Shown: positions 23,701-38,700 of the stretch, one piece after another
Layout: the number at the start of each line of letters is the position of its first letter
Position numbering within the stretch: the first letter of the stretch is position 1
From: Marisa cornuarietis
Lineage: Eukaryota; Mollusca; Gastropoda; Architaenioglossa; Ampullariidae
NCBI GenBank assembly: GCA_004794655.1
Contig: SMMW01000555.1
Coordinates: 8,205,001 to 8,269,000, forward strand
Direction of reading: 5' to 3'
Length of the DNA stretch: 64,000 bases
The notes under the pieces: generated by a model
The model's input: only the letters and a program-made list of their open reading frames with translations
Told to the model about the DNA's origin: nothing
Database searches by the model: none
Program-made: the position numbers and the translations under genes

Positions 23701-26700
23701 GTTGTTCTGGTGACAGGAACAGTTAGGATACGGTCATATATAGTTTGTTGTCACTCAGTTTAGGAAAGATTAGCATAATTCTTTGAAAGAGAAGCTGCAG
23801 TCTGCTTGTTTATTTCTTCTTCCATGGTTGATGCAAGTCAGTTTTTCCCTTGTAGATGCTGAAGCACCCAAGCTCACTGTGGTAATATATTATGAGCCAT
23901 GAATCATGCTGAGAGGGTTAACTCCACCTTATCATGTTCTATCGTCAGTAGATGGCGTTTTGCACCCCTATATCGTGTGAAAGATGTGGAATTGACAGTC
24001 CATTTAGATGGATTCCAAGATATCAGAAACAGATTCTGGATCTACTTGAACCCTAAAGAGTGTATGTGAGAGAGAAGGGGTGGGTAGTGAAAATGGGTAA
24101 GTGGAAGGTTGAGAGGCAGAAGTAGAGAAACAGTTGAAAAGAGATGCCAAATTACATCAACTGGCGCCTCGCATGCCCGATTTTGAGGATATATTTTGAA
24201 AACAGAAGCCAAAGGAAGTGGTGCCAGGTATCAAAGAAGAGATGCCCTCACCCCTCTTTTTTTTTTTTTTGGTAGCCGGCCAGCCTCTTGACACACTTTG
24301 TTTCCATAGTTTTCTTTTTGGTGATCATTCCTTTTCCTTCCTGCTTTTTATCCCCTTATTTGCAGTCAGTAATACTAATAGCCATTTTTCAGGCCATGTA
24401 TTCAGATCTGTATCATCTATGTCCCACATATGTACAAACGCGCGTGCGTGCACACATACACACAAGCCAGCGAACTTGAATACGTTGCATAAGAAACAAA
24501 TGCTCTTATTTTTTGAGTTGCTGCGAAATAATCTTATGCATATGCATTTGGTCTAGGGTACTTCCGCAGTTTGTCTGTATTATAAAAATAAATGCAAAAT
24601 TTATATAGCGCATACTCACACTCCTAAGGAGCATGCTCTTAGCGCTTAAGAACAAGAATGAGACATGGGCAACATAGAAGGGGCAGAAGAACAAGCAACA
24701 TGTGAACGACGGAAGGATAAATAACAGTACTGATGACGAATAAAGGAAAAATCTAAACACTTAGATTAAAATAACAAGGACTGAAAGTATGATGATTTAG
24801 CGAAAGGAAGACAAGCAGGGAAGTAGCAATACGCGGAAAAAGGGGGTAGGTTGTGAAAAAGGACTAGCATTGTGTGGACTTTGGTTAGGAGTAATGCTGA
24901 AGCAAGAAGTATGTTTTCAGTGCACATTTAAAGGATTCAATAGTGGTAGGTGGCGGATAGGGAAAGGGAGAGGGTTCCATTTTTTTGCTGCATAGTAACT
25001 AAAATTCCTGTGACCATATGTTGTTCTGTGACAGGAATAGTTAGGAGACGGTTGTCAGACAAAAAGCGGAGCTGTTTAGCTGGGACATAAAGGAAGAGGA
25101 GTTTAGAGAAATAGTCAGGGCAGGAGCCAGCAAAGAAATTAAAAATTCTGTCAAACACAATCTTTCCTTGTTTAGACTCCTTAATCTGGTCACTTCTTTT
25201 GCAATCGTACTACGTTAAACACCAATTTACAGTTATTAGTCTGGAAATTAAGAAAAGACAATGCACAGATTACACTTCTGTATTGAAACAGGATGAAGTA
25301 AACTAAAGATAACAATGAATTGGGAGCTATTTAAAAAGCTTTCCAGTGTAGGCAACAAAGGTTCTTTATGGTGAGTGCTGTATCCAAATAGTTGAATGGC
25401 AGGTCAAGAGTACTGGCCACCCCCTCCACCGTGCTGCTTCAAAGCGGTTGAATGGGCAGTGCAAACTAAGAGCCCGACTAATAGCATCAAAGTCCTTTGG
25501 CGGATTAAAATCATGGGTAACTGGATTTTTGTTTTTGTTTCTCCTCCTGTTTTCTGGTGAAGTCGTAGTCGGTGTTCCAGCCACGTTATGGGGGTGTGAG
25601 TTGACGACGTTAATGCTTACACTATCATCTGTCCAGAAAGTGCGTGCAGAATCGACTTGTTCGTCAAGAGAAGTGGAACAAGGCGCTAGCAAAATGGGGG
25701 GAGGGGAAACGCGAAGCAGTAAGCTAAACTTTATGTGTCCCTAAGATCACGACCTATTGTGAGCCCTAAAGTCTAATGTACTCGCATACGTAGGACATGT
25801 CTGACCCGCACAGAGATGTGGCTTTTCGTCGTTATGCGGCTGCTAGTCTAGGTGGACAGGTCCTACATGTATCCTTCTTTTATGCTGTGTGAGTCGACAT
25901 TTTTGGCTCTAGTGGAATTTTGGGGCCAGATGGTCAAGATATCGCTAGGCGTTAGCTGAATGGCTTCGGTTTAGCAATCAGCTTGCGTGAGCGTTTTGGC
26001 TGAGTGCTACGCGTCAACCATCCTCTGAAGGTCTGTGCACCTGAAGGCCATTCCTCCCACCATGCGTCCGATTAACAGAGCTGAAGATGATACTATGGGG
26101 AAGGTTTCAGCGCGTTCGCTAGTTTTCTGTTGCCGCTAAAAGGCGATTTCTTTAGCAAGATGAGAATCTTTAAGAGAATCGTTAGAGTGGCGATATTTTG
26201 ACGCCGCGAGGCGCCACTTTCAACTACGTGCCGGCTTCGCGCGGAAGTTTTAACGTGCTCTGACAGGTCTTGTCTGTGCATAAAGATGACTCCTGAATTT
26301 CAGCAGAATTCGTACCTAAATCCACGCTTTTACCCCGAATGTTTGTTATTTGAGGGTAAGCCAACTCGTGTGCTTTTCGTTAACAGCAGTGAGGCGATTA
26401 AGCAATTAAATTCTGTTCTCCAGTATCTTCAGCCACCATAAGCAGTGGCTAATTATGAGATGCAAAAATCGGCATTTGCGCACTGTGCTAAATATAGATT
26501 AGTGCTTAAAATATTTCACAAATACTATACTCTTTAGTAGGTTTTCTTTTTTGGAGTGAGAATGATTTTTATTTGCTTTTACCTTGAAGCATGGTAAAAA
26601 TTGATGCTTGATTTATCATTCTTGCATAAAATGAATAAATCAGTGAATGAGTAATAAATAAACGAACAAAACATGGTACCACCCAATACTTAGTCGTTCG

Positions 26701-29700
26701 AAATTTGGAACTGCCAAACCCACACCTCAATCTAACGAGACACACTACCTGGAAATTAAGAAGGGAGTAAGATTGAAAGACCAAATTTTGTTATACCGCC
26801 GAGACAAGTCTGTCTTGAACATTTGGCGGGTCTGTGAGACTACATCATTCTAATATGTTTATACACAAGTCGTGTATTCTTCTGCTGGCAGCGTTCTCCA
26901 CTTCGTTTGCTCCGTTGTTCTGTCCCGTGGGGACTGGCGTTCTTTACGCAACGAAGGCTTTTCACGAGCTCGATTGCGCGTACGCTCGCAAAGTCGGTTT
27001 GTGCTGCTGGTGGATCGGACTATTTCGAGGGCTCGAGAGATTTGTTCTGGGGAAAGGTGTTCTGGTTGGTAGAATATCTTCGTGGTCTTCGCTTACTTAA
27101 CACTTTTCATTATTTTATAATGGGGATGATGTGTTGAAATAAATAATTGGAAAATGGTTTATTAGCTTGATTCGATTAGCACACCGCACTCTACGCCGTC
27201 TGTCTGTGATAGTTCCTGTATCTACAGGTATTCTTGGGATGCATGTTGATGAGGAGTTGCCACGACAGCTAAACCTTGCTATTAACGTCACGGAGATTTT
27301 TGTGTAAGCACTTACTAAAGGCCCTTCTAAACCGGAAAAAGACAGGCAAAACTTTGGCAAAGTTTTGAACCCTAATGTAAAAACTTCCATTACTGTCTGA
27401 TTAAAAATGACATCAAGCACCAATTGTCCTTTGTTCCACATATTTTATGCGCGACTCCCGATCTTGACGAATGTAAAAGGTGTTAAATTATGAAGCTCAG
27501 AAGATAATACGTGCATGCGACGTATTTGGCGCGAACCCATGTTAGCGCAGGTCCTCACGCCCTCTATTCTCTCGTGCTTGCATCCACTCACTAAGAACTG
27601 CGTCAGGGCTACAACTTGTACCAGATGTCACAGAAGTTAGAGGAAGGAGGAAATTTTTGCCGTTTTGTCAATCCACGATGGACCGCTGGGGCTGGAAGGA
27701 AGAAGTCTGCTCGGGTCTAAGGAAGGAGACTGTTGTGTCTGCAGCCGGGACTAGCAGTCGTGATAATGTATCCCCATCATTGGCTTATCAAGTCAGTCGG
27801 GGCGGGCTGATGCTCGCTTTGATGTCAGGAGGCCTGTTCGCTGGTGTGAAACTGGCACCAGCCATCTCAGGTTTGTCAACAAGCATCACATCGTGGCAAA
27901 TTGAGGGAGTTGGCGGTAAAAGAAAGCTGGGCACAAGTTATGGCGTCGGAAAGCGGGGGAGGTTGGGGAAGGGGGACTAATAGACGTTCAGACAAGGGCA
28001 TAGGAGAAAGGGTGATGAGGTGGGGGGTACTGTTGAAGGACCTGGAAATGTTGATTATGTTGAGCGAGAGGTGCCGCTATTAGTGTGGAGACCTAGACAT
28101 CTTCGGAAGCAGACATAACACTGTCAGCAAGCAAGCTAGCACGTGTATATGTTGGCGGGAATATGGGAGGTTGCCGTTTCTAGTGTTGGTAAATGCAACA
28201 GGAGATCCCTACCGTGTGATTCTAAAAACCTTAAATTTCTGCATAGAACAGCTGCCGTCGCAGGCGGAAAGACAGACGTCAGGGGTCATTTACTATCAGT
28301 TTAGCAAAGTTGAACAGAAGCTCAAAGAATGGACCCCCAAATGGGAGGTTCGGGGTACCGGTTGCAAAGACTCAGTAAAGCCCTCTAAAATCGACTGTGG
28401 AAGGCTGGTTATTTGCTGTCAGATAGAGGATGTGTGTGTGTGAGAGAGAGAGAACGCGTTCACCCTTGTAGGTTTGCACTTTACACACCGTTTATATTTG
28501 TAAAAATGTTAAATGCACACTTTAAGTGAATCAAAAAATAATCGTTGCAAAAAAGCATTGAAACATTTGAGGTGTGAACATGGACAATATTTCTGATTTC
28601 GAAACACTTAAAGCTATTGGAAATGTGACTGTAAGTGACACTCTTTTACGTGATTTCTTTCAGATGTCGGATTGACGCGAGCGTGAATTTTTTTATATAA
28701 TTATTTTTAATTTATCTTTTTTGAACAGGTTCAGATCTACAGCGCCAGGTCGAACCAGATCATTAGGAGCCTCAATCGTTTTAAAGAGGTGGCCCGCAGT
28801 GGGAGCTTCAGAGCCGATGGGAAGTTGATCGTGGCTGGCAGTGACGAGCCAGTGGTGCGTCTGTTTGATCCTAACACCCGCTCTCAGCTGCGCGTCTTCA
28901 AGGGTCACACAGGGTACGTACGGTCTTGCAGGAAGCGGAAGTTGACGTCTGCAGTCGCCTGACGAAGAACGAAGGTCGTTTAATGAAGACTTGCGGCTTA
29001 GCGATGGATGTCTTCAGCAGCTCTAATGTTCATTACAGGGATTTCGTGATCCAAGTAGCGACACATTCCTCTTACTCTTGTTAATGTTTTGTAAAAGGGA
29101 TCACATTTCCGAAGATCATGATTTGTAGCAGAACATTAGCGAAGTACAGAACCTGCAGTCTCACCTACCGTAGCAGTTTTCTATCACGTAGAAAGGTGCG
29201 TGAACCATGTTAGAGACATCCAAAATCCACGAACAGAAAGTTTGGAGTCTAAATTAGAAAAGTTTAGGTTCGAAGAGCTCATCGGGTAAAATTATTTTTG
29301 TAATAAATCAGCCATTTGACAGCTAATATATCACCATTTCATGTTATCATATGCAAGTGACACAGTTTTAAAAACACGACCAATAAGCAGTTACGTAAGA
29401 CTTTGATAATATTAAAAGGTGTACATAGATTTGCAACTGGTCGATAAAATTCCATTAATAGTTATATGGGCGTCTGAAACACCCTCTCTCCCAACATTTA
29501 ACTGACGGGTCTGAAAACTCTCAAGAATTTTAACAGGGGAGGGAAGGGGGCAGAAATTTTCTTGCATTTTATGGATGAAAAACCCTGGTAGAGCCGTGTC
29601 TGCTGTACCAATAAGAAAGAGACTAACAATGCAGACTTCTTTTAGTGTTGTGCTACTTTCTGCAGAACACGCTTTGCTTAAAGCCACAATGCGCTTCCCA

Positions 29701-32700
29701 GTCATATCGAGGGAGAAAGCACGAGCCTTTTTTTTTTAATCGTAGACTCTGCCTAAAATGTTCTAAGCTGTGTTCCACGCAGAACGTTGACATGCTTACC
29801 TTTCGTTCGTGCAGCCCCGTGAATGTGACCAAGTTCTTGGCGGACAGTCTGCGCGTGATGTCCGCGTCAAACGACAAGACGGCGCGGGTGTGGGACATCG
29901 CGACAGAAGCGGAGCTGATCAAGTACGAAGAGCACGCGGTAAGTTGCCCCTAAGTTCGGCACTGGTCGGTCTTGCTCCCCTCTGGCCGCCCCAAACGCAC
30001 TTGAACATCGCCAGAGCATCGGAAGAGCTGTCTCTCTAGCTGGCTGTCTAAGGGATAACAAGCAGCAAAAAAACGCCCGTATGATATACCTGAGGTCACC
30101 TCACACAGGGCCCTAGTATCGAAGAACCAGTCAAATGCATAAAACTGTAAATGTCAAATAAAAGAGTGCAGAAAAGGCTAAATATTGAACAAAAGAAATG
30201 ATTTTTTCCAGAAATTTTAAGACATTACGCTATGCCCTTTATGAGATAAATTCCGCTCTTGGCGTCCCATAGATATCAACGCGCTTAGCGGAATACCGCG
30301 ATCCAGCTAACCCTGGTGACGTAATGAGCACCTGGTTAGTGGTATCTTTGTACGAATTTACTAGACAGCGAAGTTTTTATCACGGGATTGTTATGACTGA
30401 TGGGGATGCGAAGAGTGCAAATGGCCTTGCAGAAAAGCTCCCTTAAATTGATGATGCTATTGATAAAAGATGTTGCCTTATCATAAAGCACATGTACAGT
30501 GACAGTAGAAAACCCTGTTGAAGAGTCCCCGTCCCCCTTATGGCTTGTGTGCCAGCAGTTATGCTCAGTATTCTAGCTTCCTGCTTATTTTCGTAGTATT
30601 TAAATCCATCATCGAAACTGCCACTTTTACCAACCATTGTTTATTTAACTTAAAAAAAAACCAAAACAAACGCAGTGTCCTATGACTTTGTTGTCTCTTC
30701 TCATTCTGCTGGACTAGAATTGTGTCGCTGAAAGGGCAACAACCGGGCGACTCGGCTGACGGATTATGAACAATACTGTTCAAGGGAGACCAGCTGTTGG
30801 ACATTCTCGTATATTACCACCCTTCGTGGTATACTGCAAAAACTTACTGTTCGACGGAAAAAGTGGAGAGAATGGAATACGAAATCGGAAGGTTGGGAGG
30901 GAAAAGATCGCACATAGTAATCCAGAATTTAGAGTACAGGACACGTAAATAGTTCAGCGTTGGTACAGATAATGAGCGTAATAGACGAGAAGTGCGCAGC
31001 CTGACTGACCCCTTCTTTCTTGCACGTTGCAGAAATATCTCTTTTTGTCCGTTTGGCCATTAAGTGCTTATTATATTTGTCTCTATGTTTAGTAACCAAT
31101 CAACCTTCCTGATACATTTTCTGCTGTAGCCTCCCCCTCCCTCGCACGCAGCCGCCCTACTTTCCCCTCCCACTGTCCGGCAGACCTCATGCGACTTCTG
31201 TCGTCACATTTCGATGAAAGTGAGCGCAGTTTTTTTTTTTTTTGGATACTGTGTTGAAATTTCATCAGTTTTGAAACTTGTGATTTGGGTCCTTGTAGGC
31301 CGCAAGCAACCTTTTTGGATGCCCCTAACCTTAATGCACGTTAGGGGGAACTGACGTTCACGAGTTTCACTACTGGCAGGTTTATGGGCTTTTCCTGAGT
31401 CGTCTCAAGACAGCCTGTTGGAGCACAGACGGGGTTGGGGGTGGTGGTGGTGGTGGTGTCATCCTTTAGTGTGCCTGTGTAAATACTAGGTCGGAAGTAC
31501 CAAGTTTTTCTTTCCAAAAAAAGAAAAAAAACCGAAAACAAACCTCCCAAAACCCCGACTAAAAATAAGTTTTGCTGACTCGAAGGTTGATTTAGGTATC
31601 ACCGGTGATGATTTTTTTTCTCTCACCTTCCTCCATCCCTAACTATACCCCAACCTTCTCCACATTTTTTTTTTGGAGGGGGGGTAGGGGTCATCTTTCT
31701 AGCCACACTTTCCAGTGATTCTGGTCGTAGGGCGATCGGGCCGTGAATGTAGTTGGTTATAATTAGTAAGAGCTGAAAGAAGGTTGTCGGTATAATATAA
31801 AAGAGGATTTGGGGGTTTGTAAGGGCGGGCGGGTGAGGGATGGAGGTAATTGTGGTAGGGGGGAAAGAAGAAAAGGGTGTAGAGGCAAAGGGATGTGCGA
31901 GGTTGTTGAGTGGGGCTTGGCCTCCCAAGCTCATCCGTCATCCAGACGCTTTTCTTTTCCGTCTCGTCTATTAACCCCGCCCGTTGATGATTTTAATTCG
32001 CCTGATTGAGTCAGTTGTCTGTCAGTGGCGCGAATTGCGGGCTGTGGTTGATAATACCCGTCCGCGAGTCTTAATGTTTGCGCCGTATGGCTTCCTTCTT
32101 TACCCTCTCAGTCCTCCCCTACGGTGGGGAAGAGGTGGGATGCAATGGCTGTGCGGTTTGATAGATGCATTTTCATTTGATTCGCCACAGGCTTGTCCCG
32201 GGCAGTTAAGATAAGGACTAAGATCTCGAGGACTGCGCACAGCACGTGTGTTCATGGCAAGCGCGTGCGTTGCGCGCGACTTGAAAAGTGAAGCAGGCAG
32301 GCGGAAAACAGACGTGCAGCCTTTCTCTGTGTGTGTGTGTGTGTGCGCGTGCATGCAACCTTTTGTTTTCTCTCTTCCTAGTAGCGCGTCAGGTGCTGAA
32401 GCAGCTTATGCTACGGCACAGTTGCGCCGGTTCAGGCAGGCCGTGACGGCCGTAATTGTAGCAGCGATATTATTTTTGGCCAGGTGTTGCTGAATTTGTT
32501 TTGCGTGTGCAGGATGGCCCGTGACACCTCCCAGTACATGGGGGCGCGCTCACGCACAGACACACAGACACCGAAAGTGATAGGGGAGATTGGTTTTCTC
32601 GGATTGCGTTTGGAATTTTTCTGTAATTCTTGGTTGTCAGCGAGGAATGCCACTTCCACTTTTTGTCACGCTTGAGCAGGTTGACAGTACTGCTGCGGTA

Positions 32701-35700
32701 ATCAGTCATAATTATGTAAGGGTAAATCTAGGGAAGTGATTAGTCATAGTAATGTTGTGCTGAATCAACATCACACGTTTTAATCTTCTAGTCCTGTCTT
32801 TGCTAGTTAGTGATAAACAGTAGTACACAGTAAGGAAAGAAAAAGAGAAATTTAAGACCGATAGAACTGTTGACTGTTATAACCAAACCCATCGTGTAAT
32901 CTGTACCATGATCTACATCTGACAAATAGAAACAAAAAAGAAAAGAAAAGGAAAAAAAAGTGGGTACTTCCTGCGCCAAGCTGATGCGTGAAACCAATTT
33001 CATCTTGCCTTGGATTGGCAGGGGAGAGTAATTTGAGCATTATTTTGACAGCCTTTTGGTCGGCGGCTGCGAGCACTGCCTCTCCGCCATGGCACATGCG
33101 CACACCACGAAGCGAGGTGATTAATGTTGTACATGACATTGGGCACAAATAAAGGCCGGAAGTCAGTCTTCAAAATGAGTTTTTTTTCCCTTTCCTCATT
33201 TCATTCCTAGATTTTCCCTCTCTTATCTCTTCCCCTGCATCACCTCTCACCCTGCCCCTTACTCCAACCACACACCTTTCTTTTCTCCGTAGTCTTTTCC
33301 CCCCGGCCCCGCCCTCCCCTTTCCTTCTACAACTCTTTTTGCTCTTTTACCTGTCCCTTCCCGGTGCCTCCCTCGATTGCATGTAATCCGTTTTATTCTC
33401 AGGACCGAGATGTCTTTATTTTGGATCCTTCGCTACCCGTCACCTCATTCGCAGCTGTGGACGGATGAGCCAGTGCGTGGTGGTGCGGCAGCGCTGCATC
33501 ATGACGGATGGGTTTGATAAAGCTGTTGCGTTTTATTCAGGCTGCGTCGTTCAAAGAAAAATAGTTTGCAGACAAACGGTGGTGCTGAAAGATTAAGCAG
33601 GAGAGAGTATCCGTATTGTTGACGTTTACAGCGTGACTAAATTACCTTTTGTCTGTCTTTGCGTTCTGTGATTTCTCTTTTCGTAACCACAAGCAAAAAG
33701 TATACAGCTCTTCAGGAAGAAGAAACCAGGCGGGACATCTGTTCGCCGCATTTTGGTGCAGTAGAATTTTTCTGAGATGAAACCGATGACCATCCGACAA
33801 TACACCTTATAAAACGAAGATGGTACTAAATGTTTTCGCGTTCATTCACACTTTACAATCTGCTGGTACATCTTTTCCCAGGGCGTAAAGGAAGTTGTAG
33901 GAGTGCTGCGCACATGTAAAAGTTATTTTCTTACTCTTCCCCTTCCCCAGAAAGAAAAAAAAATCTATGGCAAAACCTTACTGCTGTCAGTCGTGGACAA
34001 TACTTGAGGAGACTGCCTTCAACATTACCGACCCTTCGCACGCAAGGCACGCAAAAGATTCGCGACCACACTCTCGAGAAGTACAGAGACTGTAGTGGAC
34101 TGCCGTGATCAAATAAAAAAAAATAAAACTTGCCTTAGACAATTTTTGTTTTTCTCGAAGATCTTGTTTGAAGTGCTGTTTGGAAAAAAGGAACATTTTT
34201 TTAATATATGAAACAGTTCACTATTATAACTGTTTTCTCACTCGTTTAAAAACTAGAGCAGTCAGGCACAATTGCATACATTCTAATGCTCCGCGTCCGC
34301 CCATCTACCCGAAAGAGGATTATTTTCAAAGAAAAAGAAAAGCGAAATGCTCGATCGTAAGGTGTAAAAGATGCGGTATGTTATTTTCTTGGCTCGAAAG
34401 AAACAGCAGTAAATGTATAAGTGGCGAAAAGAAGAAGAAAGAGAGTCGGGGAACACCGCAGTTGCCTTGAAACACGTGGTGGGAAGTGATACGCGTATTT
34501 CCTAACCCAAAGAGATTATCACGATGTATATGATGCTGTCCTCGGCTGATTTTTTGTTGGTTTTATTGGCTTTCTAATGTGAACATTTCCCGTGGGACTT
34601 CGTCTTTGTTCATTCTTCCACAGAACTAAGAAAAATGTTACCCTGTGTGTGTGTGGGGGGGGGGACGGAGGGACGGGTGGGGAGGGCGTGTCTGTGGGGG
34701 AGAGAGAGATACGAGTGAGAGAAAGAGAAAGAAAAAGGGAGGGGAAGGAGAGTTTAGCTTGTAATTCAGTCACAGGAGGAGAAACTCTTTATTTACTTTG
34801 CTTGTCAAGCAGATTTACCAGTGCCTTTCCTCATGGTGCTGAAACAGCCCAAGATCGCCGATGCCTCAGCGAGTATAGGCATTCATTAGCATACCGTTCT
34901 TGTACGGTACGCACGCTTGTTTTATTTTGTCGTAAACAGGCCAAATGAAGGCCGGTTAGGCCCAAAGAGCCCGGCGATTCCCTGCTCTGTTACCCGCCGC
35001 TTTTTAGCAAGATTAACAGGAAACTCTCTGATTTCTACAATATTTTGTTATAATGAATTTCAGCTTTTCGACGGGTCGTTTTTAAAAATGATCGCATGCC
35101 TTCCCCAGTAGTTATGGATAACTCATCATAACACTTTTTTTCTCGCTTAACGATGATGATTAATAATAAAACTGCATGGCAATGTGGCGAGTTGGGCGAC
35201 TCGTGTTTCTGTCAAGCTAATTGGCTCATTGGTGTCTTTTTCTGTTATTTTCCGATTGCTGAGATTGCTTTATGCAAGCTTTGTATTTTAACTTTGATTA
35301 CATTTCTGGCGTTTCAGGCTTTTCATGCGACAAAAGTTTGTCTCTTATTGCCAGGCTCCTGTAAAAGAGCTGGTTCTGATTGGTTCACTTAAAAAAATGT
35401 GTCCGGCATTCTTTCTTCCTCCCTACTTACCTCAGTTCATTCATTCATTCTGCCCTTATTTCAACCACAGTCCAGACAAACAGGCACGCTATGTATTTCT
35501 CCTTGCGGATAGCTGATTCTTCCTCCCCCTCCATCCTTCCGCTAGTCTATCCACGAGCTTCCTGTGCGCACGATACGGGTAGAACAGCAGCTGGCTGACC
35601 TCCTTCGCGGGTTAGCAAACAAGACGTTGTATATTTGTTTGGGAAAGATTGGGTGCTTGTTAGAAACGCACCTCATCCGCGCAGTCCGGTGTGGCGAATT

Positions 35701-38700
35701 AATGATTGCGCAAAAGGGTTGTGCGCCGGTAACCACAGCGCTGCTGCCTTCACGTATATGCGGGAGAAAGCACCATGTTGAAGGGAGTCAGTCCATGGCG
35801 AGCGAGAGAACGCTGGCTGTTTAGGTAGGGTCGTGTTTGTTGTTGCTGCGGACGGGTCGTCTTCACCGGTATGTCTGGTAACCTCGGAGGTGCTGCTGAA
35901 ACGAGCCCACACACTTTCTGCGTAGGTTACTTCCACTGCTGCTGTAGCGCGATGGAGCCGATACAAATATCTGGTGGTAATAGTAGATAATGGGTAAACT
36001 ATCTGGGGTGTTTGTGGCATGATTTTAAAGGTGATAGAGTAAATGATGGGGAAGAGGTAGGGAAACGGAGACATGCTTGCACACGCACGTACACACGCTC
36101 ACACCTGCACACAGAATCTGATATTAAGTTGAGAAAGGAAGCTAAAATGTCCTTGAATGGAAAGTCTTGAAATCTTAAGAAATGTTTCATTTTATTGTCA
36201 CGATCTTAGTTTTAGTTTTCTTTCAAGAGGACCTTTCCGAAGACTGCACACGCGCAGACCTACACAGATACGCATGCGCAGAAGAACGAGAAAGGTGTAA
36301 TAGCTTTAAGACGACGAAAATGAGTTAGTGGAAACTACAACTATTGTAAATGGAATATAAAATAACACCATCATTAATACATCTAAACAAAGGTGATTTC
36401 CGGTTCAGTTAAGAAAAATTAATACAGTGGTACCTTGAGATACGAGCTGCTCGGCATACGAGTTTCTTGAGATACGAGCTGCGGGCCAATTTTCTATTTG
36501 AGATCCGAGCTGAATTCCGAGATACGAGCCGGTGGCCATTTGGGAAGTCGACCCGTAATTCGTGAAGTTGCCGCGTCGGGCGCTCGGATCGCAGCATCGT
36601 CACGGCGTCGTCTCGTTCTTTCTCTCGTGTTACCCACAGAGTTAAGTCGTATCTCGTGCGTTGTGCTCGTTTTTGCATCATTTTCGCAAATTTAACTAAC
36701 CTTTTTGTGCGCTACGATGGGGCCGAAGAAAGTGAGTAAAAGGGACAGTGGTGAGAAGAAGAGAATGTTGGCGATAGAAATAAAGCAAGAAATAATAGAA
36801 AAACATGAGCGTGGTGTATGAGTGATGGATCTTGTCAATATGTACGACCGCATCCACAATTTGCACCATCCTTAAAAGGATGCCATCAAAGGTGCAAATC
36901 CAGCGAAAAGAACTAAAGTTCTGTCCCAATTAAGGAAAAATATCCATGAAGAAATGGAGAAGCTCATGCTGTTTTAGATGAAAGAGAAAGAGCTGGCAGG
37001 AGATACGGTGATGGAGACGGTAATATGCGAAAAGGCACGCAGCATTTACAATGACATGAAGAAGAAAGAAGCATCGACTTCAGAAGAGGCAGCAGTACGT
37101 TTAAGGCAAGTCATGGCTGGTTCGACAATTTCAAGAAGAGAACTGGCATCCACTCTGTGGTGAGGCATGGGGATTTTTCTTGGGGCTGGAACGGATTAAT
37201 TCTATTTCAGTTATTTTAAAAGGGAATAATTCGTTTGAGATACGAGCTGATTGAGTTACGAGCTCGGTCACGGAACGAATTAAACTCGTATCTCAAGGTA
37301 CCACTGTAGTAGGTAAACCCGAAATTAACGATGATTAGTAATTATTAGTGAAGACAAATGCAGTTCTATTTTAAAACAAGTGGCTAGGTATATGCATCCC
37401 ATGCGTGATGATCAGGCTTGTGAGTTAACTACTCACTGGCACGTGCCAGAAATTACTTTCTGTGGCCTGCGCATGTGCAACGTTTATTTGGACAAGTCGT
37501 CGCGAAAGAAAGTTGAGATCGTGACACCGACACATTTAGAGTACAAAATTTGATGCCAAGGCAGGTGGGTGTCTCCAACTGGGGTAACGCTTGAGTTGTT
37601 AATTGTTAGCTTTAGGGCCTCTTTTGTATTTGAGAGGGAGAAGAGGGTGGCGGTTGTCTTCATGGGGTTGATAGTGACACACCAGTCCGTCTCCCCTTTG
37701 GAAGTGTTGTCGAGGACCTCCTGCATCCCGACGAAGTAGACAAGAGGCTTACATGGAGTCAACACATCCAGGAGATAGACGGGCCACAGAATGACTATCT
37801 CTGATGAAGAAACTCTCTGGAACGAAGTGGGGAGCCAGAAGCACCTTCTTTAAACAGATCTACACAGGCAGTGTCCGCTGGAGTACGGCTCTGCCTTCTG
37901 GGCCATGACAGCCAAGACAACAGAATGCAGGCATACGAATCGTCACAAGTAGAATAAAGACTACACACTACCACTACCTAGAGACCTTCATAGGACTCGC
38001 GTCCCTGGACCAGAGACGAGAAACTCGTGATCCAACACAAAAAGCTACAAAGGCTTCCATCACATACTGCCCTCCAACAGCCACAAGAGACCAGTATGAA
38101 CAGACTAGTGCTGCTGTCGCTAAGAACAGACTAAAGAGGGGCGGCTTCAAACGTTTTGTGAAAATCCTGATGAGGAATTACAGCGACATCGTTGCAAACA
38201 CCCCAGAAGAGCGAGATGGATGCTGAGGAATGGAACACCTAGCTCCAGAAATCTGCGGTTCTACAGAATTTCCAGGGATAACCGAATAAAAAAAGATCAA
38301 CCAAACTCCCTTCTCCTGTAGCTCACCCTGAAAATGCTGGATCAGAGTTTTAATGCACAGATTGGTCCTCTGATGCTGTCATCCTCAGTGGGGGAAGTGG
38401 AATTTTCATATGCCACATTGAAAATAGAGACGTCCAGCTACTGAGCGGAGCTAACTGCTCTACGGAAAGCTTCCAGACCTGTAAGTGTGGTAAGCATGCC
38501 CTCTCATATCGTCTTCCTGACTGACTGCAGATCCATCTTCCTGAGCTTGCAATCCCCCAGTAGACAACTGGAACGAGACATACAGCACCTTTTGAGTGCC
38601 CTCTCCCAACACACGAGGATGGCTGTCTAGTGAGTCCTCGCACACTGCGGCTTGTCAGGAAACGAGGACATAGACAAACTCGCCAGGTTTAACAGCTGCC

